In this document: positions 44,148 to 51,667 of the stretch, piece by piece | Layout of the letters: each line of letters begins with the position of its first letter | Position numbering within the stretch: the stretch's first letter is position 1 | Assembly: GCA_023388255.1 (NCBI GenBank) | Contig: JAEWGO010000002.1 | Span: 186,001-250,000 of the forward strand | From: Pseudomonadota bacterium | GTDB taxonomy: Bacteria; Pseudomonadota; Gammaproteobacteria; Xanthomonadales; Rhodanobacteraceae | Direction: 5' to 3' | DNA length: 64,000 nt | Notes under the pieces: model-generated | Database searches by the model: none | What the model was told of the DNA's origin: nothing | Seen by the model: the letters and a program-made list of their open reading frames with translations, nothing else | Position numbers and translations under genes: made by a program

Positions 44148-45242
44148 TCATTCGCTCAACTTGAACTGAATCCTGCGACGCAAGGTCGAGGCGACCGGCT
44201 CCCCCTTGTCCAGGCGCGGCTCGAACTTGGCGAGTTCGATCGCACGCACCGCCTCGCGATCGAATACCTTCGACGGATTCGAGTTGACGACGTGCGCGTT
44301 CTGCACGGACCCGTCCGCGGCGATCGTGAACTCGACCTCGACCCAACCATCCTGCCGATTGCGAGCTGCCGCGGGCGGATAGGATGGACGCGGCGGGGTA
44401 ACGACGCGCGCATCGCGTGACTCGCCGCCCGCATCGACCGGAGCCGGCGCAGGTGGTGTCGCCGCCACAGTTGGAGCCGGAGCCGGTGCCGGCGGCTGTG
44501 CGACGGCGGCCTTCGGCGCAGTCGTACTCGCAGCTGCGACTTCCGATGCCGTGGCCGGAGTCGGCGCCGCGCCTGCTTCCGATGCCGGCGTCGTACCCGT
44601 CGCAGCCGCGGGTGCTTGAGAGCGCGCCGCCGCTGTAGCGGCAAGCTGCGCCTGTTGCTGCTCGCGATCCGCCTGCTTGCGCTTCGCATCCAGTTTGCTG
44701 CGCAGGATTGTCAGCGTGTAGTTGCTCGGGTCCGCCTTGGCGAGCAGATTCATGATCCGCGTCGCCTCGTCGAAGTTTCCCTGGTTGATCTGGTCCTCGG
44801 CGCTGCCGGTCGCAAACGGGAACAGCTCGCGCAATGCATCCTTCGCGCCGGAATCGTCAGGCTGCTGCGTCATGATCGCCAGGTAGTACTCCAGCGCATT
44901 GTTGCCAGCCGGCGCGACCATCCGGTTCTCCCCCATCGCGCCGCGCGCCGCCTTGTACAACTGATCGACCGTCAGATCTTCCGGTGCTGCCGGCGCAGGC
45001 GACGATGCCGTACCCGGAGCCACCGGGGCGACCGGACCCGGCAACGCGAGTGCCGGCAACTTGCCGGACTGCCCGAGATACCACCAGGCCGCCGCGGCGA
45101 CACCGGCGAGCACGACCACCACCAGCACGAGTTGCATGGCCGAGACCGCGCCACGCATCGTCCTGAAATCACGAGGAACCTTCGCACAACCGTTGCGCCG
45201 CGCGTGCACGGACGGCCGCCCTTCATCGACTGGATAACACAT
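44148..45242 (-). CDS. TonB C-terminal domain protein (energy transducer-like)
   Basis: This 364-residue inner-membrane protein has a cytoplasmic start, one transmembrane helix at about 36-56 (MQLVLVVVVLAGVAAAAWWY), a helical region with a TPR-like pair (GNNALEYYLAIMTQQPDD, GNFDEATRIMNLLAKADP), a coiled, glutamine-rich stretch, an alanine/proline-rich spacer crossing the periplasm, and a TonB C-terminal domain (RPSYPPAAARNRQDGWVEVE, AVRAIELAKFEPRLDKGEPV). It would energise outer-membrane receptors such as the one at 36-39 kb. No exbB or exbD is adjacent. ATG 45242 follows AGGGGG. The extra domain before the spacer is unusual for TonB. Confidence 0.88.
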   Translation of the reverse strand: MCYPVDEGRPSVHARRNGCAKVPRDFRTMRGAVSAMQLVLVVVVLAGVAAAAWWYLGQSGKLPALALPGPVAPVAPGTASSPAPAAPEDLTVDQLYKAARGAMGENRMVAPAGNNALEYYLAIMTQQPDDSGAKDALRELFPFATGSAEDQINQGNFDEATRIMNLLAKADPSNYTLTILRSKLDAKRKQADREQQQAQLAATAAARSQAPAAATGTTPASEAGAAPTPATASEVAAASTTAPKAAVAQPPAPAPAPTVAATPPAPAPVDAGGESRDARVVTPPRPSYPPAAARNRQDGWVEVEFTIAADGSVQNAHVVNSNPSKVFDREAVRAIELAKFEPRLDKGEPVASTLRRRIQFKLSE

Positions 45243-45469
45243 CTCATCGCCCCCTGAAGCTTTGAATGTCGTGCACCGTTTCACAGCGGTGACCGCCCAA
45301 CGATAACGCATTTCAAAAGCGCTGACTTCCGCACCCGCAGCATCCGGCCGGATCGCCGGCGCGCATGCGGTTCAGTTTGTCCGGCATAAGCTGACCGGGC
45401 ACATGCCGCCCGTGTCCTTTTGCTCGTACGGGTGGGGCGTGCACCTCATCCACTACAAAGGATCTGGCC

Positions 45470-45766
45470 ATGGCAAATTCACGCGAATCCAAGTCGCACC
45501 CTGACTATGCAAACGACGCAATCGGCGCGACTGCGCGCGAAGGCGTTGCGGATGTGAAGGAAGAATTCGATCACCTGCGCGCAAAGCTCCGCTCGAACGG
45601 AGCGCAACTGGAAGACGAGCTGCGCGACGCCGGCGCGCGCTTCTCCGACGGCGCAAAGAAACTCGCCGAGGCCACCGCCGCGCAGGTACGCGAGCACCCG
45701 ATGGCTGCGTTCGGCATCGCCTTCGCCGCCGGACTCATCGTGTCACGCTGGCTGCGTGCCCGCTGA
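45470..45766 (+). CDS. DUF883 membrane-anchored protein (YqjD/ElaB-like)
   Basis: This 98-residue protein has a long amphipathic helix (VADVKEEFDHLRAKLRSNGA, LEDELRDAGARFSDGAKK) and a C-terminal hydrophobic anchor with the DUF883 end (REHPMAAFGIAFAAGLIVSR). In E. coli, YqjD and ElaB are stationary-phase inner-membrane proteins linked to ribosomes. AAGGA precedes ATG 45470. It is first in a three-gene operon resembling yqjD-yqjE-yqjK. Confidence 0.9.
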   Translation: MANSRESKSHPDYANDAIGATAREGVADVKEEFDHLRAKLRSNGAQLEDELRDAGARFSDGAKKLAEATAAQVREHPMAAFGIAFAAGLIVSRWLRAR

Positions 45767-45767
45767 C

Positions 45768-46169
45768 ATGTCACGCTCGACGGAAGCGGAGGCGGTTCCA
45801 CCCCGATCCACCGACGACACGATCGCCGCGGCACGCGCGGCGATCGAAGAAGCAGGCAACGTCGCATGCGCCGGGCTGGCACTGCTGCGCAGCGAACTGC
45901 AGCTCGCGCGCAGCAGTGCGCTCATGCTGGTCTGGCTCGGCTTCGCGCTGGTGTTCTTCGGCGTCGGCGCATGGTTGGCGACCAGCGCAGCGATCGCGGC
46001 AGGCATCTACCAGCTCACCGGCAGCGTGTTCTACGGCGTTGGCAGCGTCGCACTCGCCAACGTGATCGGCGTCGGCGGCGTGCTCTTCGCGATGCGTGGC
46101 TGTTGGCGCGATCTCAGCATGCCGCGCACGCGCCGCATGTTCCGCAAGATCGGCCACGCACGCGCATGA
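45768..46169 (+). CDS. Holin-superfamily membrane protein (YqjE-like)
   Basis: This 133-residue protein has two hydrophobic segments (SALMLVWLGFALVFFGVGAW and VFYGVGSVALANVIGVGGVL) and a short charged tail, the layout of the phage holin family 3-6/YqjE group. It starts one base after the DUF883 stop and overlaps the next start as ATGA. Despite the family name there are no phage genes here. The role is probably in envelope or stress physiology together with its neighbours. Confidence 0.82.
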   Translation: MSRSTEAEAVPPRSTDDTIAAARAAIEEAGNVACAGLALLRSELQLARSSALMLVWLGFALVFFGVGAWLATSAAIAAGIYQLTGSVFYGVGSVALANVIGVGGVLFAMRGCWRDLSMPRTRRMFRKIGHARA

Positions 46170-46483
46170 GCCTGCTCGCTCGACGCCGCGCGGCGGCATT
46201 GGCCGAGCGTCGCATGCGATCGGCGGAGGATCGCTGGGATGCACGGACGCGTGCCCTGCGAGAACGCTTCGCACGGCATCGTGTAGCCTGGACGCTGGGC
46301 TTTGGCTTGGCCGCCGGCTTCGTCGCCGGATTGACCCCGGGGCGCCGCATCACCGGGGTTGGTCGCTCTTTGGCCGGAGTGCTGGCATTCGTATTGCGCA
46401 GCCCCATCGGCACGTCCTTAATCGCACGCGTCATGCAGAGCGGTAGCGGCGGTGCGGAAGACTCCGCTCGCTCGAACAATTGA
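46166..46483 (+). CDS. Small basic membrane protein, third gene of yqj-like operon
   Basis: This 105-residue protein has a basic N-terminal helix (LLARRRAAALAERRMRSAED), one hydrophobic segment (AWTLGFGLAAGFVAGLTPG) and a second weaker one (LAGVLAFVLRSPIGTSLI). By position it is the YqjK counterpart, though sequence identity cannot be claimed. The start ATG overlaps the stop of the previous gene (ATGA). It is followed by a hairpin at 46596-46628. Confidence 0.75.
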   Translation: MSLLARRRAAALAERRMRSAEDRWDARTRALRERFARHRVAWTLGFGLAAGFVAGLTPGRRITGVGRSLAGVLAFVLRSPIGTSLIARVMQSGSGGAEDSARSNN

Positions 46484-46595
46484 CGCATCGGCGACATAAC
46501 CACGGAACAGCCGAAAACGCTGGCGCCAGGTGCGCGCAAAACGACTTGATCGGAACCACGAGGGAAACAGATCGGCAGAGAGCCGGAAGGAAAGG

Positions 46596-46628
46596 CTCTC
46601 CCTGCGCTGGGCGTATCCGCAGGGAGAG
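46596..46628 (+). terminator. Hairpin between the yqj-like operon and metJ
   Basis: CTCTCCCTGCG (46596-46606) and CGCAGGGAGAG (46618-46628) form a perfect 11-bp stem with an 11-base loop between convergent genes. No T-run. The rest of 46484-46757 holds nothing I can support. Confidence 0.5.
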
Positions 46629-46757
46629 TCAGTAACTACCGCAGTTGCGTTGTACAGATGTTGCAGATGTCGCGTTGTTTGCTGACCGGCTTCGCAGCAG
46701 ACACCGATGCGAACCCGCAGCCGGACCGGCACGCATCAAGCGCGCCGACCTTCAGTC

Positions 46758-47195
46758 TTACTTGGCCTTCTTGGCCGCGGCTTTCTTGACGACCTTCTTG
46801 ACCGCCTTCTTCGCTGCCGGCTTCTTGGCAACGGCAGTCTTGCGCACCGTAGCCGTCTTCGCCTTGGCGGTGGTCTTCTTGACCGCCTTCTTCACGGCAA
46901 CCTTCTTGGCCGCCTTCTTAACGGCGGGTTTCTTCTTTGCAGCTGCTTTCTTCATGGCCATATCGCGTCTTAGCTCCTCGTCAGTTGGCAGTGGTTGCCC
47001 AGTAAAAGCGTGAAGGAATGCTTCGCACAGCAGATCGCTGTTGGTGGCGTGGCGCAGGTTGCCGACCTGGCGGCGAGTCCGTTCGTCGGACAGAAGCTTG
47101 AGAATATGAAAAGGAACCGACACCGTGATTTTTTTCACCGACCCGGCTTTGATGCCGTGTTCAACATACGGAGCGATGAAACGAGCTGCGGTCAT
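46758..47195 (-). CDS. metJ: MetJ methionine repressor with a histone H1-like lysine/alanine tail
   Basis: This 145-residue protein begins with an almost complete MetJ: IAPYVEHGIKAGSVKKITVS, DERTRRQVGNLRHATNSDLL and CEAFLHAFTGQPLPTDEELR match the E. coli repressor closely (from memory). The beta-strand KKITVSV that enters the DNA groove and the helix region that binds SAM are intact. From about residue 81 the usual C-terminus is replaced by 65 residues with 27 Lys and one Arg, mostly AAKK/AVKK units, like the tail of histone H1 or AlgP. AAGGA precedes ATG 47195. It should repress methionine genes with SAM as corepressor; met boxes are at 32713-32736 and 47359-47382. The tail may add non-specific DNA binding. 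Confidence 0.93.
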   Translation of the reverse strand: MTAARFIAPYVEHGIKAGSVKKITVSVPFHILKLLSDERTRRQVGNLRHATNSDLLCEAFLHAFTGQPLPTDEELRRDMAMKKAAAKKKPAVKKAAKKVAVKKAVKKTTAKAKTATVRKTAVAKKPAAKKAVKKVVKKAAAKKAK

Positions 47196-47230
47196 GATTC
47201 CTTTATCTGTTTGTCACGCCGGCGCAGAAG

Positions 47231-47256
47231 CTATTACTGTCGTGTGCGCGTGTCAA
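47231..47256 (-). promoter_or_regulatory. Possible promoter of metJ
   Basis: On the minus strand TTGACA (47256-47251) is followed after only 14 bases by TAATAG (47236-47231), about 36 bases before ATG 47195. The -35 is perfect but the spacing is short, so this is tentative. Confidence 0.3.
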
Positions 47257-47358
47257 CAAATTTCGCAGGGGAAACAAGCAGTTCCTACACGACTACTGGC
47301 TGCCCGAATGACCTCGAAAAATCGGCCCGACATACGTCATGGCAGATTTTCATGACGC

Positions 47359-47382
47359 GGACGTACAGACGCATAGACGTCC
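47359..47382. promoter_or_regulatory. Second tandem met-box array near metJ
   Basis: Contiguous units GGACGTAC, AGACGCAT and AGACGTCC match the met-box consensus AGACGTCT at 5, 6 and 7 of 8 positions. They abut a plus-strand promoter (47383-47411) with the same geometry as at the met operon, and lie 164 bases upstream of metJ on the other strand. Confidence 0.55.
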
Positions 47383-47411
47383 ATAACAAAAAAATGCAGG
47401 TCAAGTATAAA
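47383..47411 (+). promoter_or_regulatory. Orphan sigma-70 promoter next to met boxes
   Basis: ATAACA (47383-47388), a 17-base spacer and TATAAA (47406-47411) make a plausible promoter pointing away from metJ. No recognisable gene follows; a hairpin with a T-run lies just downstream at 47425-47461. Confidence 0.4.
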
Positions 47412-47424
47412 TGACCGGAAAGCC

Positions 47425-47461
47425 AAGCGTGGCGCGGGCTTGCGCGCTTTCGGATTTTTTT
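47425..47461 (+). terminator. Hairpin with T-run downstream of the orphan promoter
   Basis: AAGCG (47425-47429) pairs with CGCTT (47445-47449) and inner CGC with GCG, followed by TCGGATTTTTTT. If the promoter at 47383-47411 is used, this would end a very short transcript. The rest of 47462-47759 has open frames on both strands, none resembling a known protein. Confidence 0.45.
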
Positions 47462-47759
47462 CGCGCAACACCACGCAAGGAAAGACAACATCACGCGCCC
47501 GTTGGGCGTGTGCTCCAGGCACGCGCCGAAGTGGATCGCGGCGCTCCCCAACGGCGGATAAACGACGCAACAATTCTTTTGCCGCATCGACGTCGCAGAC
47601 CATCGAACCTTGCGACAACGCACGCGAACCGTCGTGGCCCACTCCCTCGATCCGCGTCGACGTCGAGCGCGAAGACGATGACTGCGGCGTCTTCCACATC
47701 GACCAAAGATGGATGGCGACCGCCATCGCGCCTGATGGATTCGCGCACCGCCAAACGAA

Positions 47760-47784
47760 GAAGGCGCGCCATCGGCGCGCCTTC
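47760..47784 (-). terminator. Terminator of the gcvT-gcvH operon
   Basis: GAAGGCGCGCC (47760-47770) and GGCGCGCCTTC (47774-47784) form a perfect 11-bp stem with loop ATC, 26 bases after the gcvH stop. On the minus strand TTCGTTT follows. Confidence 0.65.
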
Positions 47785-47809
47785 GTGATCGCAAGGGAGC
47801 AACCGCGGA

Positions 47810-48208
47810 TCAGTGTTCGTCGCCTTCGATCAACTCGGCATAGGCATCCGGATCAAGCAGCTCTTCCTGATCCTCGGCAAGATTGTCCGGCTTGATCACG
47901 AAGATCCAGCCGTCGCCGAAGGCATCCTCGTTGATCGTCTCGGGCTTGTCCGGTAGTGCCTCGTTGACGGCGACAATCTCGCCGGAGACGGGCGCATAGA
48001 CGTCCGAGGCCGCCTTGACGGACTCGACCACTGCCACCGCGTTGCCGGCCTTGACCGTGTCGCCGACGCTCGGCAATTCCACGTACACCAGATCGCCGAG
48101 CAGGCCCTGCGCATGGTCGGAGATTCCGCACGTGACCGTGCCCTTGTCTTCGACACGTGCCCACTCGTGGGACTTCAGGAACTTCAGGTCGCCGGGAATC
48201 TCTTGCAT
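47810..48208 (-). CDS. gcvH: Glycine cleavage system H protein
   Basis: This 132-residue lipoyl carrier shuttles the aminomethyl group between the P, T and L proteins. The lipoylated lysine lies in VVESVKAASDVYAPVSG near 65, and LKFLKSHEWARVEDKGTVTC with GISDHAQGLLGDLVYVELP are standard. The C-terminal extension rich in Asp/Glu (DQEELLDPDAYAELIEGDEH) is normal for the family. It lies 70 bases after gcvT on the same strand; gcvP is not in the window. Confidence 0.97.
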   Translation of the reverse strand: MQEIPGDLKFLKSHEWARVEDKGTVTCGISDHAQGLLGDLVYVELPSVGDTVKAGNAVAVVESVKAASDVYAPVSGEIVAVNEALPDKPETINEDAFGDGWIFVIKPDNLAEDQEELLDPDAYAELIEGDEH

Positions 48209-48278
48209 GACACGTGTCCTTCAGATGGGGCTGCAGGGCGGATTCTAGCAATGGAACAGGAAGTGCGCGACGGCCGCG

Positions 48279-49364
48279 TCAGACACCATCGCAGGCCTTT
48301 CCGTCGCGCACGAACGGGTACTTCACCGCGCGCACCGGAACGAGTTTTCCACGGATGTCGACCTGCAACGTACCACCCACGCCAGCCGGCACGCGCGCGA
48401 ACGCGATCGACTTGCCGAGCGTCGGCGAGAAACTTCCGGACAGGATCTCGCCATCGCCGTTCGGCGTGACGACTTTCTGGCCGTGGCGCAGCACGCCCTT
48501 GTCGTCCATCACCAGACCGACCATGACACGATGGCTGCCATCGGCCTTCTGCGTTTCGAGCACTTTGCGGCCGATGAAAGCACGGCCTTCGTCGAGCGCA
48601 ACGGTCCAGCCGAGATTCGCTTCCCACGGCGTGACCGATTCATCCATGTCCTGGCCGTAGAGGTTCATGCCGGCTTCGAGGCGCAAGGTATCGCGTGCAC
48701 CGAGGCCGGCCGGCGCGACGCCGGCATCCTTCAGGCGATTCCACAATTCGACCGCTTCGCCTTCCGGCACGACGATCTCGAAACCGTCTTCGCCGGTGTA
48801 ACCCGTGCGCGCGATGAACAAGCCATCGCCCTCGACTGCAACGAATTTGCCGAGCTTCGCCGCCTTCGCGCGCGTCTCCGGCGTCAGCAGCCCGAGCACC
48901 TTGTCGCGCGCGTTCGGCCCCTGCACCGCGATCATCGCGAACTCCGGGCGCTCGGTGACTTTCACGTCGAACGCCTGCGCCTGCGTTTCGATCCATGCCA
49001 GGTCCTTGTCGCGCGTGGACGCATTGACGACGACGCGGAAGAAGTCCTCGGCGAGGAAGTACACGATCAGGTCGTCGATCACGCCGCCCTGCTCGTTCAA
49101 CATGCACGAGTACAGCGCCTTGCCCGACACCTTGAGCTTGTCGATGTTGTTGGCCAGAAGGTGACGCAGGAATTCGCGGCAGCGCGCGCCACGCAGGTCG
49201 ACCACGGTCATGTGCGAGACGTCGAACATGCCGGCATCGCGACGCACCGCGTGGTGCTCCTCGATCTGCGAGCCGTAGCTGATCGGCATGTCCCAACCGC
49301 CGAAGTCGACCATCTTCGCGCCGAGCGCGCGGTGGCTGTCGTTGAGGATGGTCTTCTGGGTCAT
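48279..49364 (-). CDS. gcvT: Glycine cleavage system T protein (aminomethyltransferase)
   Basis: This 361-residue tetrahydrofolate-dependent enzyme releases ammonia from the aminomethyl-lipoyl group of GcvH. Signatures: MVDFGGWDMPISYGSQIEEH near 18, MFDVSHMTVVDLRG, IVYFLAEDFFRVVVNASTRD, ARTGYTGEDGFEIVVPE and LRLEAGMNLYGQDMDESVTP. Full family length. No glycine riboswitch is visible in the short leader upstream of 49364. Confidence 0.97.
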   Translation of the reverse strand: MTQKTILNDSHRALGAKMVDFGGWDMPISYGSQIEEHHAVRRDAGMFDVSHMTVVDLRGARCREFLRHLLANNIDKLKVSGKALYSCMLNEQGGVIDDLIVYFLAEDFFRVVVNASTRDKDLAWIETQAQAFDVKVTERPEFAMIAVQGPNARDKVLGLLTPETRAKAAKLGKFVAVEGDGLFIARTGYTGEDGFEIVVPEGEAVELWNRLKDAGVAPAGLGARDTLRLEAGMNLYGQDMDESVTPWEANLGWTVALDEGRAFIGRKVLETQKADGSHRVMVGLVMDDKGVLRHGQKVVTPNGDGEILSGSFSPTLGKSIAFARVPAGVGGTLQVDIRGKLVPVRAVKYPFVRDGKACDGV

Positions 49365-49462
49365 GGATCGGCGCCTGCGGAAACGGGGCGCGCATTATCG
49401 CGGGGGAGCGGCGCCGCTGTCTGCCCCGACGCACATTCGCTCCAAAAGCCCTGCCGCAACCG

Positions 49463-50035
49463 CTACCGCGGCGATGCATTTTCGGCGGTCGCCTCGATCT
49501 GCGGCCGACCGCCGTGCTGGCTGAAGTTGAACGCGCCATCGAGGTGAAGCGGCAAAGCCGTCGGGCGACCTTCGTAGGTGGTCGTGCTCGCTCCTTCGAC
49601 CACCGTCGTCGGGCCTGCGTCGAGATCGAGCCGCATGAGCGGCGTGAATCCCCATCGCAGGCAGGCTTCGCGCACCGCATCGAACAGTCGCACGCGCTCC
49701 GGTGTCGTCGTCGCATCGAGTGAATCGACGCGGATGACCGCTCCGTCCACATCGACGACCGGTCGGACGGCGATCGCTATCGGAGGCGGGCGCTGGATCA
49801 GCAACGCCGATGTATAGAGCTGCGTCGGGCTTTCCGCATACGCAATCGCCTGCAGGTATTTGACGTCCGCCGAATGTTCATAGCGCTCGGAACTCGGGAT
49901 CGCCAATTCCTGTGCGTGAACGTCGCCTCACGTCGAAGGCGGCCTGAATGCGGGCGCCGCCGACGAGCAAGTCGCGAAGACCGGAAGCACGATCCCGCCG
50001 ATGGATCGAGCATGCAGCTTGAAGTCGGACCACAT
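49463..50035 (-). pseudogene. Exported protein gene interrupted by an in-frame TGA
   Basis: ATG 50035 opens a frame with a signal-peptide-like start (HARSIGGIVLPVFATCSSAA) that stops after 35 codons at TGA 49928-49930. The same frame stays open beyond the stop (HAQELAIPSSERYEHSADVK) to 49463, giving about 150 more residues with ordinary protein character (PVVDVDGAVIRVDSLDATTT, LRWGFTPLMRLDLDAG). The simplest reading is one secreted protein broken by a nonsense mutation. Otherwise a 147-residue protein from TTG 49906 may be made without a signal. No family recognised. Confidence 0.5.
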
Positions 50036-50082
50036 GAACGTTTCCCGTCTCGGAAGATTCTGCGTCGATGTTCGTGTCGAAG

Positions 50083-50526
50083 CTACGGAATCGGCTTCAC
50101 GGTGAACGTCGTGCCCTGCACGGAAACGATCTCCACCTCGCTGCCGACCGGAAGATCCGGCCCTTCGGCAAGCCACTGGCCATCGCCGACCGCGACCTTG
50201 CCGCGACCGTTGACGATCGCCTCGACGACGACGACCTGGCGACCGACCATGCGCTGGCCGCGGCGGTTCAGCAGCGGCTGGTCGTCACGATGCTCGGCCA
50301 ACGGTCGGATGAACTTCCAATAGACAAGGCAGGCGGCGAGCGCGAGCAAGCCGAACAAAATCGCCTGCACGATCGCCGAAAGCCCCGGCACGATCAGCAT
50401 GATCAGCCCCATTGCGCCGGCTGCAATGCCGACCCAGAGCAGGAAGTAACCCGGCGCGAGCATTTCGGCTGCAATCAGCACGAGCGCAAGCAGCCACCAG
50501 CCGTAGTGATTCACGAGGTTGTCCAT
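50083..50526 (-). CDS. NfeD family membrane protein
   Basis: This 147-residue protein has two to three membrane segments in its first 75 residues (WWLLALVLIAAEMLAPGYFL, AGAMGLIMLIVPGLSAIVQA, FGLLALAACLVYW) and a C-terminal OB-fold-like NfeD domain (GRQVVVVEAIVNGRGKVAVG, DLPVGSEVEIVSVQGTTFTV). It lies directly downstream of an SPFH protein gene, the conserved stomatin/NfeD pairing thought to organise membrane microdomains. It corresponds to YbbK-partner proteins in E. coli. The exact role is unclear. Confidence 0.9.
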   Translation of the reverse strand: MDNLVNHYGWWLLALVLIAAEMLAPGYFLLWVGIAAGAMGLIMLIVPGLSAIVQAILFGLLALAACLVYWKFIRPLAEHRDDQPLLNRRGQRMVGRQVVVVEAIVNGRGKVAVGDGQWLAEGPDLPVGSEVEIVSVQGTTFTVKPIP

Positions 50527-50593
50527 GGGTCACGCTCACTCCAATCCGATGAATGCGCTTGAGCCCTCCCCTTGGAGGGGAGGGCCGAGAAGA

Positions 50594-51565
50594 TCAGCGC
50601 GGGACTTGCGGCGGCATGGGCGCACGCGGCGGTGCCGGCGGCTTCGGCGCGCCCTGCTCGGACAACGCGTTCTTCGCCAGTTCCGCGATACCCGCCATCG
50701 ATCCGATGATCCCGCTCGCCTCGATCGGCATCAGCAACATCTTCTGGTTCGGCGAATTGGCCATCGCCTTCAGCGCTTCGACGTAGTTGTTAGCGACGAA
50801 GTAGTTCAGTGCATTGATGTTGCCGCCTGCGATCGAGGCGGATACGAGATCGGTCGCTTTCGCTTCCGCAGCAGCAAGACGTTCACGCGCCTCGGCCTGG
50901 CGGAACGCGGCTTCCTTCTCGCCCTCCGCGGCGAGGATCACCGACTGCTTCTCGCCCTCGGCCTTCAGGATCGCGGCCTGGCGGAAACCTTCCGCATCGA
51001 GGATGTTCGCGCGCTTCTCGCGCTCGGCCTTCATCTGGCGCGCCATCGAGTCGACCAGGTCGCGCGGCGGCTGGATGTCCTTCAATTCGATGCGGGTGAC
51101 CTTGAGGCCCCACGGATGCGTCGCCTCGTCGACCACGCGCAGCAGCTTGGCATTGATCTCGTCACGCTTGGACAGCGACTCGTCGAGATCGAGGCCGCCA
51201 AGCACGGTACGGATATTGGTCATGATCAGGTTGATGATCGCGACCTCGAGCTGGGCGACCTCATATGCCGCCTTCGCCGCATCGAGCACCTGGAAGAACA
51301 CCACGCCGTCGACTTTGACGACGGCGTTGTCCTTGGTGATCACGTCCTGCGACGGCACGTCGAGCACCTGTTCCATCATGTTGATCTTGCGGCCGACGTT
51401 CTGCATCACCGGGATCAGCAGATGGAAGCCCGGCTCCAGCGTGTGCGTGTACTTGCCCCAGCGTTCGACCGTCCACTCGTAGCCTTGCGGCACGATGCGC
51501 ACGAGCTTGTAGAGAACAATGACAACGACGGCGACGACGACGATCGGCAACAAACCCAGCCCCAT
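50594..51565 (-). CDS. SPFH/stomatin-like membrane protein (QmcA type)
   Basis: This 323-residue protein has an N-terminal membrane helix (LLPIVVVAVVVIVLYKLVRI), the SPFH domain (VPQGYEWTVERWGKYTHTLE, PSQDVITKDNAVVKVDGVVF, LIMTNIRTVLGGLDLDESLS), a long charged coiled coil (KAEREKRANILDAEGFRQAA) and a proline-rich end. It forms oligomeric rings on the inner membrane in relatives and modulates FtsH or membrane order. It is paired with NfeD downstream on the same strand. Confidence 0.93.
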   Translation of the reverse strand: MGLGLLPIVVVAVVVIVLYKLVRIVPQGYEWTVERWGKYTHTLEPGFHLLIPVMQNVGRKINMMEQVLDVPSQDVITKDNAVVKVDGVVFFQVLDAAKAAYEVAQLEVAIINLIMTNIRTVLGGLDLDESLSKRDEINAKLLRVVDEATHPWGLKVTRIELKDIQPPRDLVDSMARQMKAEREKRANILDAEGFRQAAILKAEGEKQSVILAAEGEKEAAFRQAEARERLAAAEAKATDLVSASIAGGNINALNYFVANNYVEALKAMANSPNQKMLLMPIEASGIIGSMAGIAELAKNALSEQGAPKPPAPPRAPMPPQVPR

Positions 51566-51667
51566 GACGCGCTCCCTTTTCGATGGAATGGCGTGAGTAT
51601 AGGCAAGTCGCCGATACGCAGGCGTGGCGACACACGTACGGGCGTTGACGAACGCGTTGCGATCCGC

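Noticed and set aside
45768..46169. Prophage holin as a sign of phage DNA
   Set aside because: It lies in a yqjD-yqjE-yqjK-like operon and no other phage genes are present.
47285..47794. Minus-strand open frames between metJ and gcvH
   Set aside because: No ribosome site or family resemblance. They run across the met boxes, an orphan promoter and the gcvH terminator.
49365..49462. Glycine riboswitch upstream of gcvT
   Set aside because: The leader is short and lacks the conserved glycine aptamer core.
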